Positions 49,762 through 59,538 of a DNA stretch of 64,000 nucleotides are shown here, in pieces. The translations under genes and the position numbers were made by a program. Positions within the stretch are counted from its first letter, which is position 1; every line of letters starts with the position of its first letter. This DNA is from an uncultured Campylobacter sp. (GTDB taxonomy: Bacteria; Campylobacterota; Campylobacteria; Campylobacterales; Campylobacteraceae). The notes beneath the pieces are model-generated. The model was not told the DNA's origin. It saw nothing but the letters and a program-made list of their open reading frames with translations, and ran no database searches. The DNA lies in the NCBI RefSeq assembly GCF_937959485.1, contig NZ_CALGPY010000005.1, positions 496,001-560,000 of the forward strand, given 5' to 3'.

Positions 49762-50741
49762 ACTTGCAGATAAGCTTTTAGGTGCGCCTAAGTAGGAAAC
49801 TTCAACTAGATTAGAGATTTAAATACAGGCTTTTATGGAATTTAGACGAGGGATTTTGCGAAATTTTAGCTAGATTTGCCCGCAAAATACGGTGAGATTT
49901 TAAAATTTCATTCGCATCGCGCTTAGATTTTCATGAAACACAAAATTTAAACGTAGGCTAGAGTAAAACCGCAATGCAAGACTAGATAGCGTGTGGAAAG
50001 TAAGCTTAAATTTTAGATTTTGCGCAGACAGGTGCCGTTAAATTCCTTCTTTGAATTTATTAATTGGCGTGGTGGGTTTATTTTTAAATTTAGCGACTTT
50101 TAGCTTACTTTTTTGGCAGGAGTTGCGCGAATTCTATCATGCGATTTTGGTAAAAAATTTAATGTGAAGCTTCGCAGAAACTTAAAATTTTCAGATTTAG
50201 AATTTTACCTGGATTTTGTGGCTTTGAAATTTTAAAAGCTCTAACGGCTTGAAGCTTGCGTGCTAAACTCGCTTAATAAGAGCTGCGGCAAAATTTCATT
50301 AACCGGGTCTTTTGGGTTTATGCGAAATTTTAATTTCGTCTTGTCGGGCTCAATGAAATTTCGCTAGGTCGTTCAGAGGGCGTCGTTTAGCCTATCTTTC
50401 GTGAAATTTGCGCTCAGATAAATCCTGCCCGCTCAAGTTTTCAAGCCTATTGAAGCTTTTTGAAATTTGGCTAGGCAAAATTCGCGGTCTTAAAAATTTG
50501 CCAGCTTAGTAGAGTTTAAATGCCTGACGGAATTTGCACGCTTGAAGGAATTTATTAGCCAAGCAATTTTATAAAATTCCGCTCGCTTTAGCTTGCGTGA
50601 AATTTTTAAAATTTCATTTTGCAAAGCCTTATGACTATGAGGTTTGCGCAAATTCTATCTAGCTTTGCCTCTAAATTTTAAAGTAGGGTTAGGCTTTTAA
50701 GATTTTATAGTTTGGGCCCAGCGGCTCGGCTCGGAGGATAA
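49762..50741. other. 980-base gene-free gap between modC and modB
   Basis: No frame of useful length or family likeness is seen on either strand. The sequence repeats TTTAAAATTTCA, GAAATTTTA and GAATTC-like words at many places (for example near 49890, 50230 and 50600). Short direct-repeat-like blocks such as GCTTGCGTG with GAAATTT occur more than once (50254 and 50590). The last bases GGCTCGGAGGATAA carry the ribosome-binding site of modB. It is either an expanded intergenic repeat or the remains of lost genes; I cannot tell. Confidence 0.6.
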
Positions 50742-51431
50742 ATGTTTGAAATTCTAAAGGGGCTCGATTACACGCCGTTTCTCGTTTCATTAAAGCTTGC
50801 CAGCTTGACGACGCTCGCGTTGTTTATCATCTGCATGCCGCTCGCGTTTTTTATGGCGAGAAAAAATTTCCGCGGCAAAAGCGTGATCGAATCGATCATC
50901 TCGCTTCCGCTCGTGCTTCCGCCATCGGTGTTAGGGTTTTACCTGCTCGTTTTTCTATCGCCCTATTCGGTGCTGGGCGAGTTTTTCGACAAACATTTTG
51001 GGCTTAGGCTCGTATTTAATTTCGGCGGGCTCGTGATCGCGAGCTGTATCTACTCGCTACCGTTTATGTTTTCGCCGCTGGTTTCGGGCTTTCGCTCGCT
51101 TCCGCGCTCGCTTTTTTGGGCGTGCGACTCACTCGGCAAGGGCTATTTTTCCAAGCTTTTTCGAGTCGCGTTGCCTGCGATACGCCACTCCCTGCTTAGC
51201 GCCTTGGTAATTTGCTTTGCGCATACGATGGGCGAGTTCGGCGTCGTGCTGATGATCGGCGGCAGCGTGAGCGAGCAGACCAAGGTTGCCTCCATTGCGA
51301 TTTATGAAGCGACTGAGACGCTCGATTTTGCGCAGGCTCACGCGTATTCGGCGCTGATGCTACTCTTTAGCTTCGCGGTACTTTTAATGATGCATTTTTT
51401 GGGCGCGCGCGGTGCAAAAATCGAAGCTTAA
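50742..51431 (+). CDS. modB: Molybdate ABC transporter permease ModB
   Basis: A 229-residue inner-membrane permease with five to six helices. It has the ABC permease loop (EAA-like) in ALPAIRHSLLSALVICFAHTMGEFGVVLMIGG. Other family traits are SLPLVLPPSVLGFYLLVF and YSLPFMFSPLVSGFRSLPRSLFWACDSLG. Its partner ModC lies 980 bases upstream. GGAGG lies just before the ATG. The gene probably needs its own promoter; none is obvious in the gap. Confidence 0.93.
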   Translation: MFEILKGLDYTPFLVSLKLASLTTLALFIICMPLAFFMARKNFRGKSVIESIISLPLVLPPSVLGFYLLVFLSPYSVLGEFFDKHFGLRLVFNFGGLVIASCIYSLPFMFSPLVSGFRSLPRSLFWACDSLGKGYFSKLFRVALPAIRHSLLSALVICFAHTMGEFGVVLMIGGSVSEQTKVASIAIYEATETLDFAQAHAYSALMLLFSFAVLLMMHFLGARGAKIEA

Positions 51432-51454
51432 ATAGGCTTTAAAACGAAATTTGC

Positions 51455-51460
51455 TAAAAT
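51455..51460 (+). promoter_or_regulatory. Probable -10 box TAAAAT for the GGDEF gene
   Basis: TTTGCTAAAATCC lies 22 bases before the ATG at 51483. The same GCTAAAATC context precedes rlmB and azlC. Confidence 0.45.
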
Positions 51461-51482
51461 CCTTCAAAATTTGGAATTTGGC

Positions 51483-54400
51483 ATGAAAAACAAAAAAGAC
51501 TTCGTTACCGAAAGATTTAACGCCGCCTTGATTCTAGGCGCTGCGCTGCTTACGCTTGTAGTAGTTTGCGAGATTAGCTTTTTGCGCACTAGGATCGCTA
51601 CGCAGCTTGATTTGCGGACGCGTACGGCGATTACTTTACTTAAAAATACCGACGAGTCGCTTTTTAGCGAGCTTGAAATTCTAAAAGAAAATATCATTTC
51701 TTTGGACGCAAGGCATGAGGCTGCGCAAAGCGAGCTTTACGCGGATTTGATCCGCAACGTCGTAAAATCTTCTCATAGATTTGACGCTATTTTTTATCTG
51801 CGCGCCCGCGGCGCGGAGCAGGAGAGCTTAGCACATTTTTCATCGGATGCGCGCATTTCGGATCTTGGCGAGATACGGCTTGCGGATATCACAAGCGAGC
51901 TAAAAAAGGATGAATGGGTATCGCGCTATATGATGATGGACAGGGCGTGGCGGTATTTTTTGATCAAGCGCGTAAACGCTGATTCATATCTGCTAGGCTT
52001 TGCCAACACCGCTAGGCCGATTGCCAGGCTCTCTTCGCTGGGAGATATTTTGGTCTTTAATACCGAAGGCAAATTTTTTAACGCTCCTGGCAGCGCAACC
52101 GATATATTAGGGCAGGATTTTGATTTTTCGCGTCTAGGCGAAGTGGTAAGCTTTGAAGACGAATCTGGACTAAGCTTTGCATATCTTGCGAAATTTGGGG
52201 ATAATTTCGTAATGGCTCGCGAACGAGCCGGCTATTTTTTGGGCGTGGACGATTTTATCGTCGTAGCGCTAGCAGCGGCTATTTTAGCTTATTTAATCCT
52301 TCTAATTTCAAATTTTACGTTTTTAAAAAAGCGCGTTTTCATCCCGCTAGCGGCAGTTCAAAACGCGCTGCGCCAAGGGGATTATCGCTCCAAAATCCGC
52401 GGTATAGAAGCGCTAAATCCGCTAAGCTCCGTCTTAGAAATTTCTAAATCCATAGACGAGGTCTTGAAGTCTAATTTGCGCCACGGAGATTTTAGCCTCA
52501 GCTTTAAAGATGCGCTAAAATATAGCTCCCTTTCGGTACTTAGCATCGATAACGTAGCAGGCACGATCGAAAGCGCTAGCAACGGCGCACGCGAGCTTTA
52601 CGGCGATGACGTCGTAGGACGGAATATCTTCGCGCTGCAAGCAGGCTCGTTTTACGATCACGCCTATCAAACCCAGCGCGCAAACTATGTCAAAGAAAAC
52701 TATGTCGTAACCCGCCAAGAGACCAAAAATGGCGTCAAAGATCTTTATGTTAAAAAATCTTATATCCGCGACGGAAGTAAAATTTCAACCCTTTTTGTGG
52801 TACTGGATGCGTCAAAATATCGCAGATTTTACGATGAAACTAAGCAAAAATATGAGTATTTAAATCACGCGCCTATCGTTACGCTCGTGTTTGACTACAC
52901 TTCGGGCAAGATCGTAGATGCGAGCAAAAATATAAAAGAGCTTTGGGGCTACGAAGGGGCGCAGTTTTTAAGCGGCGAGATAAGGCTATGGGATTTGCTG
53001 GATGAAAAGGATGCGAATGAGGCTAAAAATGAAATTTTAAACCGCTTAGCCGATATGCCTTCAGAAGAGCTAAGCTTTTCTCAAAGCTATAAAATTCGCC
53101 ACAATGACAATATCCGCTATAGCTACGAAGTGAGCATCTATGTCAAAAAGTCCGCCGCCAGGGCTGCATTTTATTTTCAAAATATCGATGACGATGTTAA
53201 GGCGATCCGCGGCTTGCAGGAGGATTTGGACTTTTACCGCACCGTAATCGAGACTAGGAATTTTTGCACTTGCTTAATCGATCTTGATGCGCAGACGCTG
53301 TCGTTTGATAAAAATTACTTTAAAATTTTAAAATATCGCGGCAAAAGGCTAAATACTGCGATGAGCTTCGGGGAGTTCAGTTATGAAATTTACTTCGCGG
53401 ATTTAGAGAATTTCAATAAAATGATCCGCGAATGCACCGCCGGGCTTAGGAGCGATTTTAGCTGCGAATTCCGTCTGCGAAACGCCGCTAATGCCTATAC
53501 TTGGATCAGTATGCAAGGCTACGTCACCGAAAAGCACGGCTCTCGCTCTCGCCTTGTAAAAACTACGCTCGAAGATATTAGCTCGCGCAAGCAGACGGAG
53601 CTGGAGTTAAATTTAAACGCCAACGTCTTTTCGCGCTCGCTAGAGGCGATCTTAATCACAGATGAGAGCGGTCGAGTGCTGCGCGCTAATAACGCCTTTT
53701 ATGAAATCACCGGCTATAGCGAAAGCCAAACTATCGGCAAAATTCCAAATTTCTTCGCTCCTACGGAGGGCGGGGCAGACGTGATGGAGAGGATTAGAAA
53801 AAATCTCGTTGGCAAACAGACCTCCTATAAAGATGAAATTTACGGACTAAAAAGAGGTGGTGGCACCTTTCCTGCGCTATTTACGGCAATTGCGATAAAG
53901 GATGATTTTTCGCTTACTTCAAATTTCATTTTGATGTTTACCGAAATTTCGCAGATCAAGCAAAAAGAGAGCGAGCTAGCTAAGATCGCCCATCACGACG
54001 CGCTTACCGGGCTTCCAAATAGAGTGTATTTTATGAAGGCTGCGCAGAGATTTACCGCAAACTCGGGCGAAAATTTTAAGCTTATGGCGGTGCTTTTCAT
54101 CGATTTTGACGGCTTTAAGGCGATCAACGACACCTACGGGCACGAGGTCGGCGATATGTTTTTGCAGGCTATCTCAAAGGCGATGAGCGGGCTGTTGCGC
54201 AAGGGCGATATCTTGGCGCGTCTCGGCGGTGATGAGTTTGGCGCTATCATTGGTGATCTGCAAAGTAAGGATGCCGCGCATGTGCTATTAGATCGTCTGC
54301 TTGGAATTTCAAAGATGAAATTTAACCTCAAAGGCAATGAGATTAGCGCGAGCATCAGCGTAGGCGCGGCGTTTTACGACGGCAGCGAAAAGATCGATTT

Positions 54401-55550
54401 TCCAGGACTTTTATCGCGCGCAGATAGGGCGATGTATCGCGCTAAAACGAGTGGTAAAAACCGCTACTGCATCTTTGAGCGCGCCGAAGCAGACGGGCCT
54501 AGCGAGGAAGGGATTGCTGCGGCGATCGAAGAAGGGGAGTTTTTTGTGCTTTATCAGCCGATCATTAGCGGCGCACAGATTTATGGATATGAGCTGCTTT
54601 TACGCTGGGATCGCGGAAAGCGCGGAATTCTTGCCCCGCAGGATTTTGCGCAGATATTAGGCGAGCCGCGATTTGAGTTGCCGATCTCAAAATTTGCGTT
54701 TTCAAAGATGATGGAATTTAATGCTCAAACGGGCGCAAACTGCTCTATAAACGTAAGTCTAGCCGTGCTTGCAAACGACGAATTTTACGATTTCGTAGCT
54801 CACAGCTTGCGAGACAGGGCTAATGCAAAAGGCGAGTTGATGTTTGAGATAACCGATTTTAGCGAGCGAAATTTTAAGGAATTCGCCCCTGCGCGTGGGC
54901 GTTATGCAGATCTTGGGGTTAAATTTGCTCTTAATAGCGCAAATAAAAATAATATCCCATTCCTGAATGCCCAGCCTTTCGATATCGTTAAAATCGACCG
55001 CGAGCTCTGCCTTGACATAGGCAAGAAAAAAAATGCTATCCGAACGATGGTGGAGATCACAGGCAAGCTAAAGCGGGAGTTTGGTTTTGCTCTCGGTGCT
55101 CAAGGCGTCGAAAATGCGCTATCGCTGCGGCTTTTAAATAATTTGAAATTTAACTATCTGCAGGGAAATTTTATCGCAAAAGCGCTTGATCGCAGAGAGA
55201 TAGACGCTTTCATCGCGCGCTTTAAAGATACGCCCAAGCTCGCAGCCATCGACAAAGATGAGTTTATCAGCTTCTTAAACGCGCTTGATTATAAGGATCT
55301 GGCGCTAAACTTCATCGCGCGCGGTCAAACAGGCGATCTGAGCCCCGGAGAGTTTGAAGGCTTTAGAGCAAAATTCGGCGAAATTTTAAATAAAACTCAA
55401 AGCGCGGGCAGCGAGAAATTTGCGCTAACTACAGAAATACGTAAGCAAATTTTAGATATTCTTTCGCTTGATTATCGCGCTTTGGCAAGCTTCATTCAGA
55501 GCTTTAAAACGCGGCTAAATCAGTTCATAAGCGATTTGGAGGCAGCATGA
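51483..55550 (+). CDS. Membrane sensor with PAS, GGDEF and degenerate EAL domains
   Basis: A 1355-residue signalling protein. A first membrane helix at about 14-33, an extracytoplasmic sensor of about 210 residues, and a second helix at about 258-280 frame the sensing part. Two or more PAS-like regions follow (for example around SLEAILITDESGRVLRANNAFYEITGYSE). The GGDEF domain is complete (GGDEF at 915-919, RKGD I-site upstream), so cyclic-di-GMP synthesis with feedback is plausible. The EAL domain starts YELLLRW at 1036, but the DDFG motif is replaced by LNSANKN and AEGVE by AQGVE, so hydrolysis is unlikely; a binding role is possible. The ATG at 51483 is preferred to TTG 51471. Confidence 0.88.
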   Translation: MKNKKDFVTERFNAALILGAALLTLVVVCEISFLRTRIATQLDLRTRTAITLLKNTDESLFSELEILKENIISLDARHEAAQSELYADLIRNVVKSSHRFDAIFYLRARGAEQESLAHFSSDARISDLGEIRLADITSELKKDEWVSRYMMMDRAWRYFLIKRVNADSYLLGFANTARPIARLSSLGDILVFNTEGKFFNAPGSATDILGQDFDFSRLGEVVSFEDESGLSFAYLAKFGDNFVMARERAGYFLGVDDFIVVALAAAILAYLILLISNFTFLKKRVFIPLAAVQNALRQGDYRSKIRGIEALNPLSSVLEISKSIDEVLKSNLRHGDFSLSFKDALKYSSLSVLSIDNVAGTIESASNGARELYGDDVVGRNIFALQAGSFYDHAYQTQRANYVKENYVVTRQETKNGVKDLYVKKSYIRDGSKISTLFVVLDASKYRRFYDETKQKYEYLNHAPIVTLVFDYTSGKIVDASKNIKELWGYEGAQFLSGEIRLWDLLDEKDANEAKNEILNRLADMPSEELSFSQSYKIRHNDNIRYSYEVSIYVKKSAARAAFYFQNIDDDVKAIRGLQEDLDFYRTVIETRNFCTCLIDLDAQTLSFDKNYFKILKYRGKRLNTAMSFGEFSYEIYFADLENFNKMIRECTAGLRSDFSCEFRLRNAANAYTWISMQGYVTEKHGSRSRLVKTTLEDISSRKQTELELNLNANVFSRSLEAILITDESGRVLRANNAFYEITGYSESQTIGKIPNFFAPTEGGADVMERIRKNLVGKQTSYKDEIYGLKRGGGTFPALFTAIAIKDDFSLTSNFILMFTEISQIKQKESELAKIAHHDALTGLPNRVYFMKAAQRFTANSGENFKLMAVLFIDFDGFKAINDTYGHEVGDMFLQAISKAMSGLLRKGDILARLGGDEFGAIIGDLQSKDAAHVLLDRLLGISKMKFNLKGNEISASISVGAAFYDGSEKIDFPGLLSRADRAMYRAKTSGKNRYCIFERAEADGPSEEGIAAAIEEGEFFVLYQPIISGAQIYGYELLLRWDRGKRGILAPQDFAQILGEPRFELPISKFAFSKMMEFNAQTGANCSINVSLAVLANDEFYDFVAHSLRDRANAKGELMFEITDFSERNFKEFAPARGRYADLGVKFALNSANKNNIPFLNAQPFDIVKIDRELCLDIGKKKNAIRTMVEITGKLKREFGFALGAQGVENALSLRLLNNLKFNYLQGNFIAKALDRREIDAFIARFKDTPKLAAIDKDEFISFLNALDYKDLALNFIARGQTGDLSPGEFEGFRAKFGEILNKTQSAGSEKFALTTEIRKQILDILSLDYRALASFIQSFKTRLNQFISDLEAA

Positions 55551-56410
55551 TAGATAGCGTTAGCGCCGATTTCGATCACGAGATACCTAACGGCTCGAGG
55601 CTTTATTTCGGAAAGAGCGCGCAGCTCAAGCGCAAGCTGGAAAATAAAGCGAGCGAAATCCTCGTTAAAAACGGCTTTAGCGAAATTTTAACGCCATATT
55701 TTTCATATCATCAGCACCTAAGCGTCGCGCCGCAGAAGCTTCTTAAGCTCTCCGATCCCACGAACCACGAGCTTGCGCTTCGCGCAGACAGCACCGTGGA
55801 CGTCGTGCGTATCGTGCGCAAGCGGCTGAAAGACGATAAGCTAAGGCGGCTATTTTACGTCCAGCCGACCTTCAAATACCCAAGCGACGAGTTTTATCAG
55901 ATCGGCGCGGAGCTGATCGGGGAGAAAAATTTGCCCCTTGCGATCAAAATCGCGCAGGAATTTTTTAAAGAATTTGATCTTATGCCAGCGCTTCAGCTAA
56001 GCAATATCGAAATTCCGAAAAAAATCTGCGAAATTTTAAACCTGCCGCTTGAAATTTTTGAAAAGGGCAAGATTGAGACTCTGCTTGAGCAAAATTTGCC
56101 TTGGCTGGATGCTACGGCTCGCGCTACGTCGCTAAAGGACGTGCAGGCTCTGCGCACGCAGGTACCTGAAGAGCTAAAGCCCTGCTTAGATGAAATTTTA
56201 AACCTAGGCGTGGATTATGAACATATCCGCATTTCGCTGCTGTATTACTCTAAAATGCGTTATTACGACGCGCTATTTTTTAGATTTTTAGACGCGGGCG
56301 CAGTGTATTGTAACGGCGGAAATTACGAGATTGACGGGCTAAAATCCAGCGGCTTTGCGCTGCTAGTGGATGCTTTGATAGAAAAAATTATGCAAAAGGA
56401 TGAGAAATGA
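55547..56410 (+). CDS. Histidyl-tRNA synthetase-like protein (HisZ-like)
   Basis: A 287-residue class II synthetase core resembling HisZ, the regulatory subunit of short-form ATP phosphoribosyltransferase. Visible motifs are FGKSAQLKRKLENKASEILVKNGFSEILTPYFSYH, LRADSTVDVVRIVRKRL, then FYVQPTFKYPSDEFYQIGAELIG. A C-terminal glycine-rich strand YCNGGNYEIDGLKSSGFALLVDAL completes the site. It lacks the anticodon-binding domain. Whether it serves histidine synthesis depends on hisG, not seen here. Overlaps the sensor gene and purA (both ATGA). Confidence 0.78.
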   Translation: MIDSVSADFDHEIPNGSRLYFGKSAQLKRKLENKASEILVKNGFSEILTPYFSYHQHLSVAPQKLLKLSDPTNHELALRADSTVDVVRIVRKRLKDDKLRRLFYVQPTFKYPSDEFYQIGAELIGEKNLPLAIKIAQEFFKEFDLMPALQLSNIEIPKKICEILNLPLEIFEKGKIETLLEQNLPWLDATARATSLKDVQALRTQVPEELKPCLDEILNLGVDYEHIRISLLYYSKMRYYDALFFRFLDAGAVYCNGGNYEIDGLKSSGFALLVDALIEKIMQKDEK

Positions 56411-57657
56411 GCAAAGTTGACGTAGTCATCGGCGCCCAGTGGGGCGATGAGGGCAAGGGCAAGATCGTAGATATGATAAGCGCGAATTACGATTTCGTAT
56501 GTCGCAGCAGCGGCGGGCACAACGCGGGCCACACCATCGTTATAAACGGCGAGAAATTTGCGCTGCATCTGGTGCCCAGCGGCGTGCTTCATAAAAATAT
56601 CATCAACATCATCGGAAACGGCGTCGTGATCAACCCCGATGTGCTGATTACTGAGATGGCGCAGTTTGAAAATTTAAAGGGCAGATTTTTCATAAGCGAG
56701 AAGGCGTTTTTAAATTTACAGCACCACTCGCTGATCGATCAGGCGCGCGAAAAGAGCAAGGGCGAGCTCGCGATCGGCACTACCGGCAAGGGTATAGGGC
56801 CTGCGTATGCCGATAAGATCGCGCGCACGGGACACCGCGTAGTGGAGCTTTTAGAGCCTGAAAGGCTTGCCGAGGCGCTATCGCGCGATTTTGCTTCGCA
56901 TGAGAGCGTTTTTGAAAAAGCTGGGGTTAAAATTCCTAGCAAGCTTGAAATTTACGAGGAGCTAAAGCGCTATAAAAGCGCGCTCGAGCCATACATCGCC
57001 GATACCACGCACATGCTGTGGAAGGCGCTTGATTACGACAAGCGCGTGCTTGTAGAGGGCGCGCAAGGAAGCCTGCTTGATATCGATCACGGCACCTATC
57101 CTTACGTCACGAGCTCGACGACTATCGCGGGCGGGGCTTGCAGCGGGCTCGGGCTCGCGCCGAAAGATATCGGTACGGTGATGGGAATTTTAAAGGCCTA
57201 CACCACCCGCGTGGGCAACGGTGCGTTTCCTACCGAGGATAAGGGCCCGCAGGGCGAGGCGATGCGCGAGATCGGCAAGGAGTACGGCACTACGACGGGT
57301 AGGGCGCGTCGCTGCGGCTGGTTCGACGGAGTGGCTACGAAATACGCCGTGCGCCTTAGCGGCATCGACAAGCTCGCACTTATGAAGCTTGACGTTCTGG
57401 ACGGCTTTGAGAGCATTAAAATTTGCCGCGCATATCGATACAAGGGGGAGGAGACCGATTATTTCCCGATCGATTTGGAAGCTGCCGAGCCGGTTTATGA
57501 GCAGATGCCTGGCTGGGACAGCGTCAAGGGAATTTCAAAATTTGAGGATCTACCGCAAAACGCGCAAAATTATATCCGCAAAATAGAGGAGCTAAGCGGC
57601 GCGAAGGTGGGTTTCATCTCTACCAGTCCCGAAAGAAGCGACACGATAATTTTATGA
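56407..57657 (+). CDS. purA: Adenylosuccinate synthetase
   Basis: PurA makes adenylosuccinate from IMP, aspartate and GTP in AMP synthesis. The 416-residue product has the P-loop GAQWGDEGKGKIVD at about 8-21, the catalytic His in GGHNAGHTIV, the IMP loops (IGTTGKGIGPAYADKI) and the C-terminal TTTGRARRCGWFD. All normal length. It starts within the HisRS-like gene's stop. A palindrome follows its stop. Confidence 0.98.
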   Translation: MSKVDVVIGAQWGDEGKGKIVDMISANYDFVCRSSGGHNAGHTIVINGEKFALHLVPSGVLHKNIINIIGNGVVINPDVLITEMAQFENLKGRFFISEKAFLNLQHHSLIDQAREKSKGELAIGTTGKGIGPAYADKIARTGHRVVELLEPERLAEALSRDFASHESVFEKAGVKIPSKLEIYEELKRYKSALEPYIADTTHMLWKALDYDKRVLVEGAQGSLLDIDHGTYPYVTSSTTIAGGACSGLGLAPKDIGTVMGILKAYTTRVGNGAFPTEDKGPQGEAMREIGKEYGTTTGRARRCGWFDGVATKYAVRLSGIDKLALMKLDVLDGFESIKICRAYRYKGEETDYFPIDLEAAEPVYEQMPGWDSVKGISKFEDLPQNAQNYIRKIEELSGAKVGFISTSPERSDTIIL

Positions 57658-57661
57658 ACCC

Positions 57662-57683
57662 GGTGAAATTTTAAAATTTCACC
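57662..57683. repeat. Perfect 22-bp palindrome after purA
   Basis: Arms GGTGAAATTTT and AAAATTTCACC meet without a spacer, five bases after the purA stop. No T run follows, so ordinary intrinsic termination is uncertain. It extends the GAAATTTTAAAATTTC core found elsewhere. Confidence 0.75.
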
Positions 57684-57732
57684 CGTTGCGGGCGGCGCAA
57701 CCGCTCGTAGAACTGAATTTAAAGGAACGATC

Positions 57733-58284
57733 ATGCGAATACGACTACCACACGTGCCATATATCGCGCATAAAATAGCGCTGGATCTGCTAAACTCGGG
57801 CTGCGTTACGCTTAGTGCGGGCATAGAGCCCGTCGCCAAGGAAGCAGACGAGATCATAAGGGGCGATCTGCAAAAAGAAAGAGCGATAGACGAGCGCGCA
57901 AACGATCTGATAGATGAGCGCATAAGCGAGCTAGATGAGATGAGTGTGAATAAAAAAGATATGTTTTGGCTCATCAAACGCCACATCGCAAACGACGAGA
58001 ATTTCGAGCTAAATTTCGAGGATCGCTACGGCACCATATCGCATAAAATTTTAGAAACCGTTTGGAAGAAAAATTTGATCGATTACAAAGTCTCGGAAAA
58101 CAGGCTAAAGACGATAATTTATAACGCGATCGACGAATATCTTAAAAATTATCAAAAGATTGAGGATGCGGTCTATGAAAAAATCGAGGGCTACAAGCAA
58201 AAATTGATCCCCGGGACCGAAGAATACGAGCTCGTGTTTGAAAAGCTCTACGAAGAGGAGCTAAGAAAACGGGGCATGCTGTGA
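57733..58284 (+). CDS. DUF507 family protein
   Basis: A 183-residue cytosolic protein of the DUF507 family, which occurs in Campylobacter, Helicobacter and some other bacteria. It is highly charged and largely helical, with MRIRLPHVPYIAHKIALDL at the N-terminus, and DFINKD-like acidic helices later (for example DERANDLIDERISELDE and YEKIEGYKQKLIPGTEEYEL). The function is unknown. AAAGGAACG precedes the ATG. It overlaps carA by one base, as its neighbour in the usual Campylobacter order. Confidence 0.85.
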   Translation: MRIRLPHVPYIAHKIALDLLNSGCVTLSAGIEPVAKEADEIIRGDLQKERAIDERANDLIDERISELDEMSVNKKDMFWLIKRHIANDENFELNFEDRYGTISHKILETVWKKNLIDYKVSENRLKTIIYNAIDEYLKNYQKIEDAVYEKIEGYKQKLIPGTEEYELVFEKLYEEELRKRGML

Positions 58285-59402
58285 TGAACGCGTATATCTA
58301 CATAGAAAACGGCATCTATCTACAAGCCAAGGCGTTCGGCAAGGGCGGTAGCGCATTCGGCGAGCTCGTGTTTAACACCTCCGCCACCGGCTACGAGGAG
58401 ATCATCTCCGATCCTAGCTATGCGGGGCAGTTTATCATTTTTACGATGCCTGAAATCGGCATCGTAGGCATCAACGAAAACGACAAGGAAAGCTCTAAAA
58501 TCCACGCCAGCGGAATTTTCGTAAGAAATTTTAACAACGAGCCTTCAAATTTCCGCTCGCAGATGAGCTTGGAGGATTATTTTCTGCAAAACGGAAAATT
58601 CGGTGTTTACGACATCGACACTAGATTTTTAACCAAGATGCTGCGCGATCAGGGCAGCCTGCGCGCCTTCGTTTCGACCGAGATCAGTGATAAGGCGGCT
58701 CTTAAAAAGGCGCTTAGCGAGTCTGCGCGCATAGAGGAGATCAACTACGTAAGCATCGTAAGCACGAAGGCGCCGTATAAGCACACATCGGGTCGCTGGA
58801 ACGCCGCGCGCGGAAGCTACGTCCAGCCCGCAAGCTGCGGCAAAAAGATAGCCGTGATCGATTACGGCGTCAAGCGAAACATCCTAAATGAGCTTTGCGA
58901 TCTGGGGCTCGGCGTCGAGGTTTTCCCGCACGACGTTAAAGCGGAGAGCCTGATTGCCAAATTTAAAGAGGGGCAGATCGACGGCGTGTTTTTATCAAAC
59001 GGCCCGGGCGAGCCTCGCATGCTTAAAGAGGAGATCGCGCAGATCAAAAAGATGGTCGAAGCGCGCGTGCCGATTTTTGGAATTTGCCTGGGTCATCAGC
59101 TGCTAAGCAACGCGATGGGATATGAGACTTACAAGCTGAAATTCGGCCAGCACGGCGCAAACCACCCCGTGCAAAACCTGCGCACCAAATCGATCGAGAT
59201 CACCGCGCAAAACCACAACTACAACGTCCCCGAGACGATAGCGCAGATCTGCGAGATCACACACCGCAATCTTTTCGACGGCACGATCGAGGGCGTGCGC
59301 TACAGGGAGTACCCCGTATTTTCGGTGCAGCACCACCCGGAAGCCAGCGCAGGGCCTACGGAGAGCAAATATATCTTCAAAGAATTTCTTGAAATTTTAT
59401 GA
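58284..59402 (+). CDS. carA: Carbamoyl-phosphate synthase small subunit
   Basis: CarA is the glutaminase subunit that supplies ammonia to CarB for pyrimidine and arginine synthesis. The 372-residue product starts at ATG 58284, on the DUF507 stop; GTG 58281 is an alternative. An N-terminal domain (VFNTSATGYEEIISDPSYAGQ) is followed by the class I amidotransferase: FLSNGPGEP, catalytic Cys in GICLGHQLL (about 268), and HHPEAS with the His/Glu pair. carB is not in the window. A hairpin cluster follows the stop. Confidence 0.97.
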   Translation: MNAYIYIENGIYLQAKAFGKGGSAFGELVFNTSATGYEEIISDPSYAGQFIIFTMPEIGIVGINENDKESSKIHASGIFVRNFNNEPSNFRSQMSLEDYFLQNGKFGVYDIDTRFLTKMLRDQGSLRAFVSTEISDKAALKKALSESARIEEINYVSIVSTKAPYKHTSGRWNAARGSYVQPASCGKKIAVIDYGVKRNILNELCDLGLGVEVFPHDVKAESLIAKFKEGQIDGVFLSNGPGEPRMLKEEIAQIKKMVEARVPIFGICLGHQLLSNAMGYETYKLKFGQHGANHPVQNLRTKSIEITAQNHNYNVPETIAQICEITHRNLFDGTIEGVRYREYPVFSVQHHPEASAGPTESKYIFKEFLEIL

Positions 59403-59424
59403 TTTTTGAAATTTTGCCTGCATT

Positions 59425-59538
59425 AAATTTTACCGCGGTCGTGCGGTAAAATTTTAAATTTGCGGAAGGCTTTAAATTCTAACGCAGTCTTTGCGTCGTA
59501 AATTTAAAGCCTGTCGCAGCCTGGATAATTGCAGGCTG
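59425..59538 (+). terminator. Three successive hairpins after carA
   Basis: Hairpin 1: AAATTTTACCGC/GCGGTAAAATTT (59425-59436, 59443-59454). Hairpin 2: GGCTTTAAATT/AAATTTAAAGCC (59468-59478, 59500-59511) with an inner ACGCA/TGCGT pair. Hairpin 3: CAGCCTG/CAGGCTG (59517-59523, 59532-59538). The first could stop carA transcription. The set might also be a small structured RNA. No T run of more than four follows any of them. Confidence 0.5.

Noticed and set aside
51471..51482. TTG start of the GGDEF gene
   Set aside because: The ATG four codons later is a better initiator and leaves the membrane helix intact.
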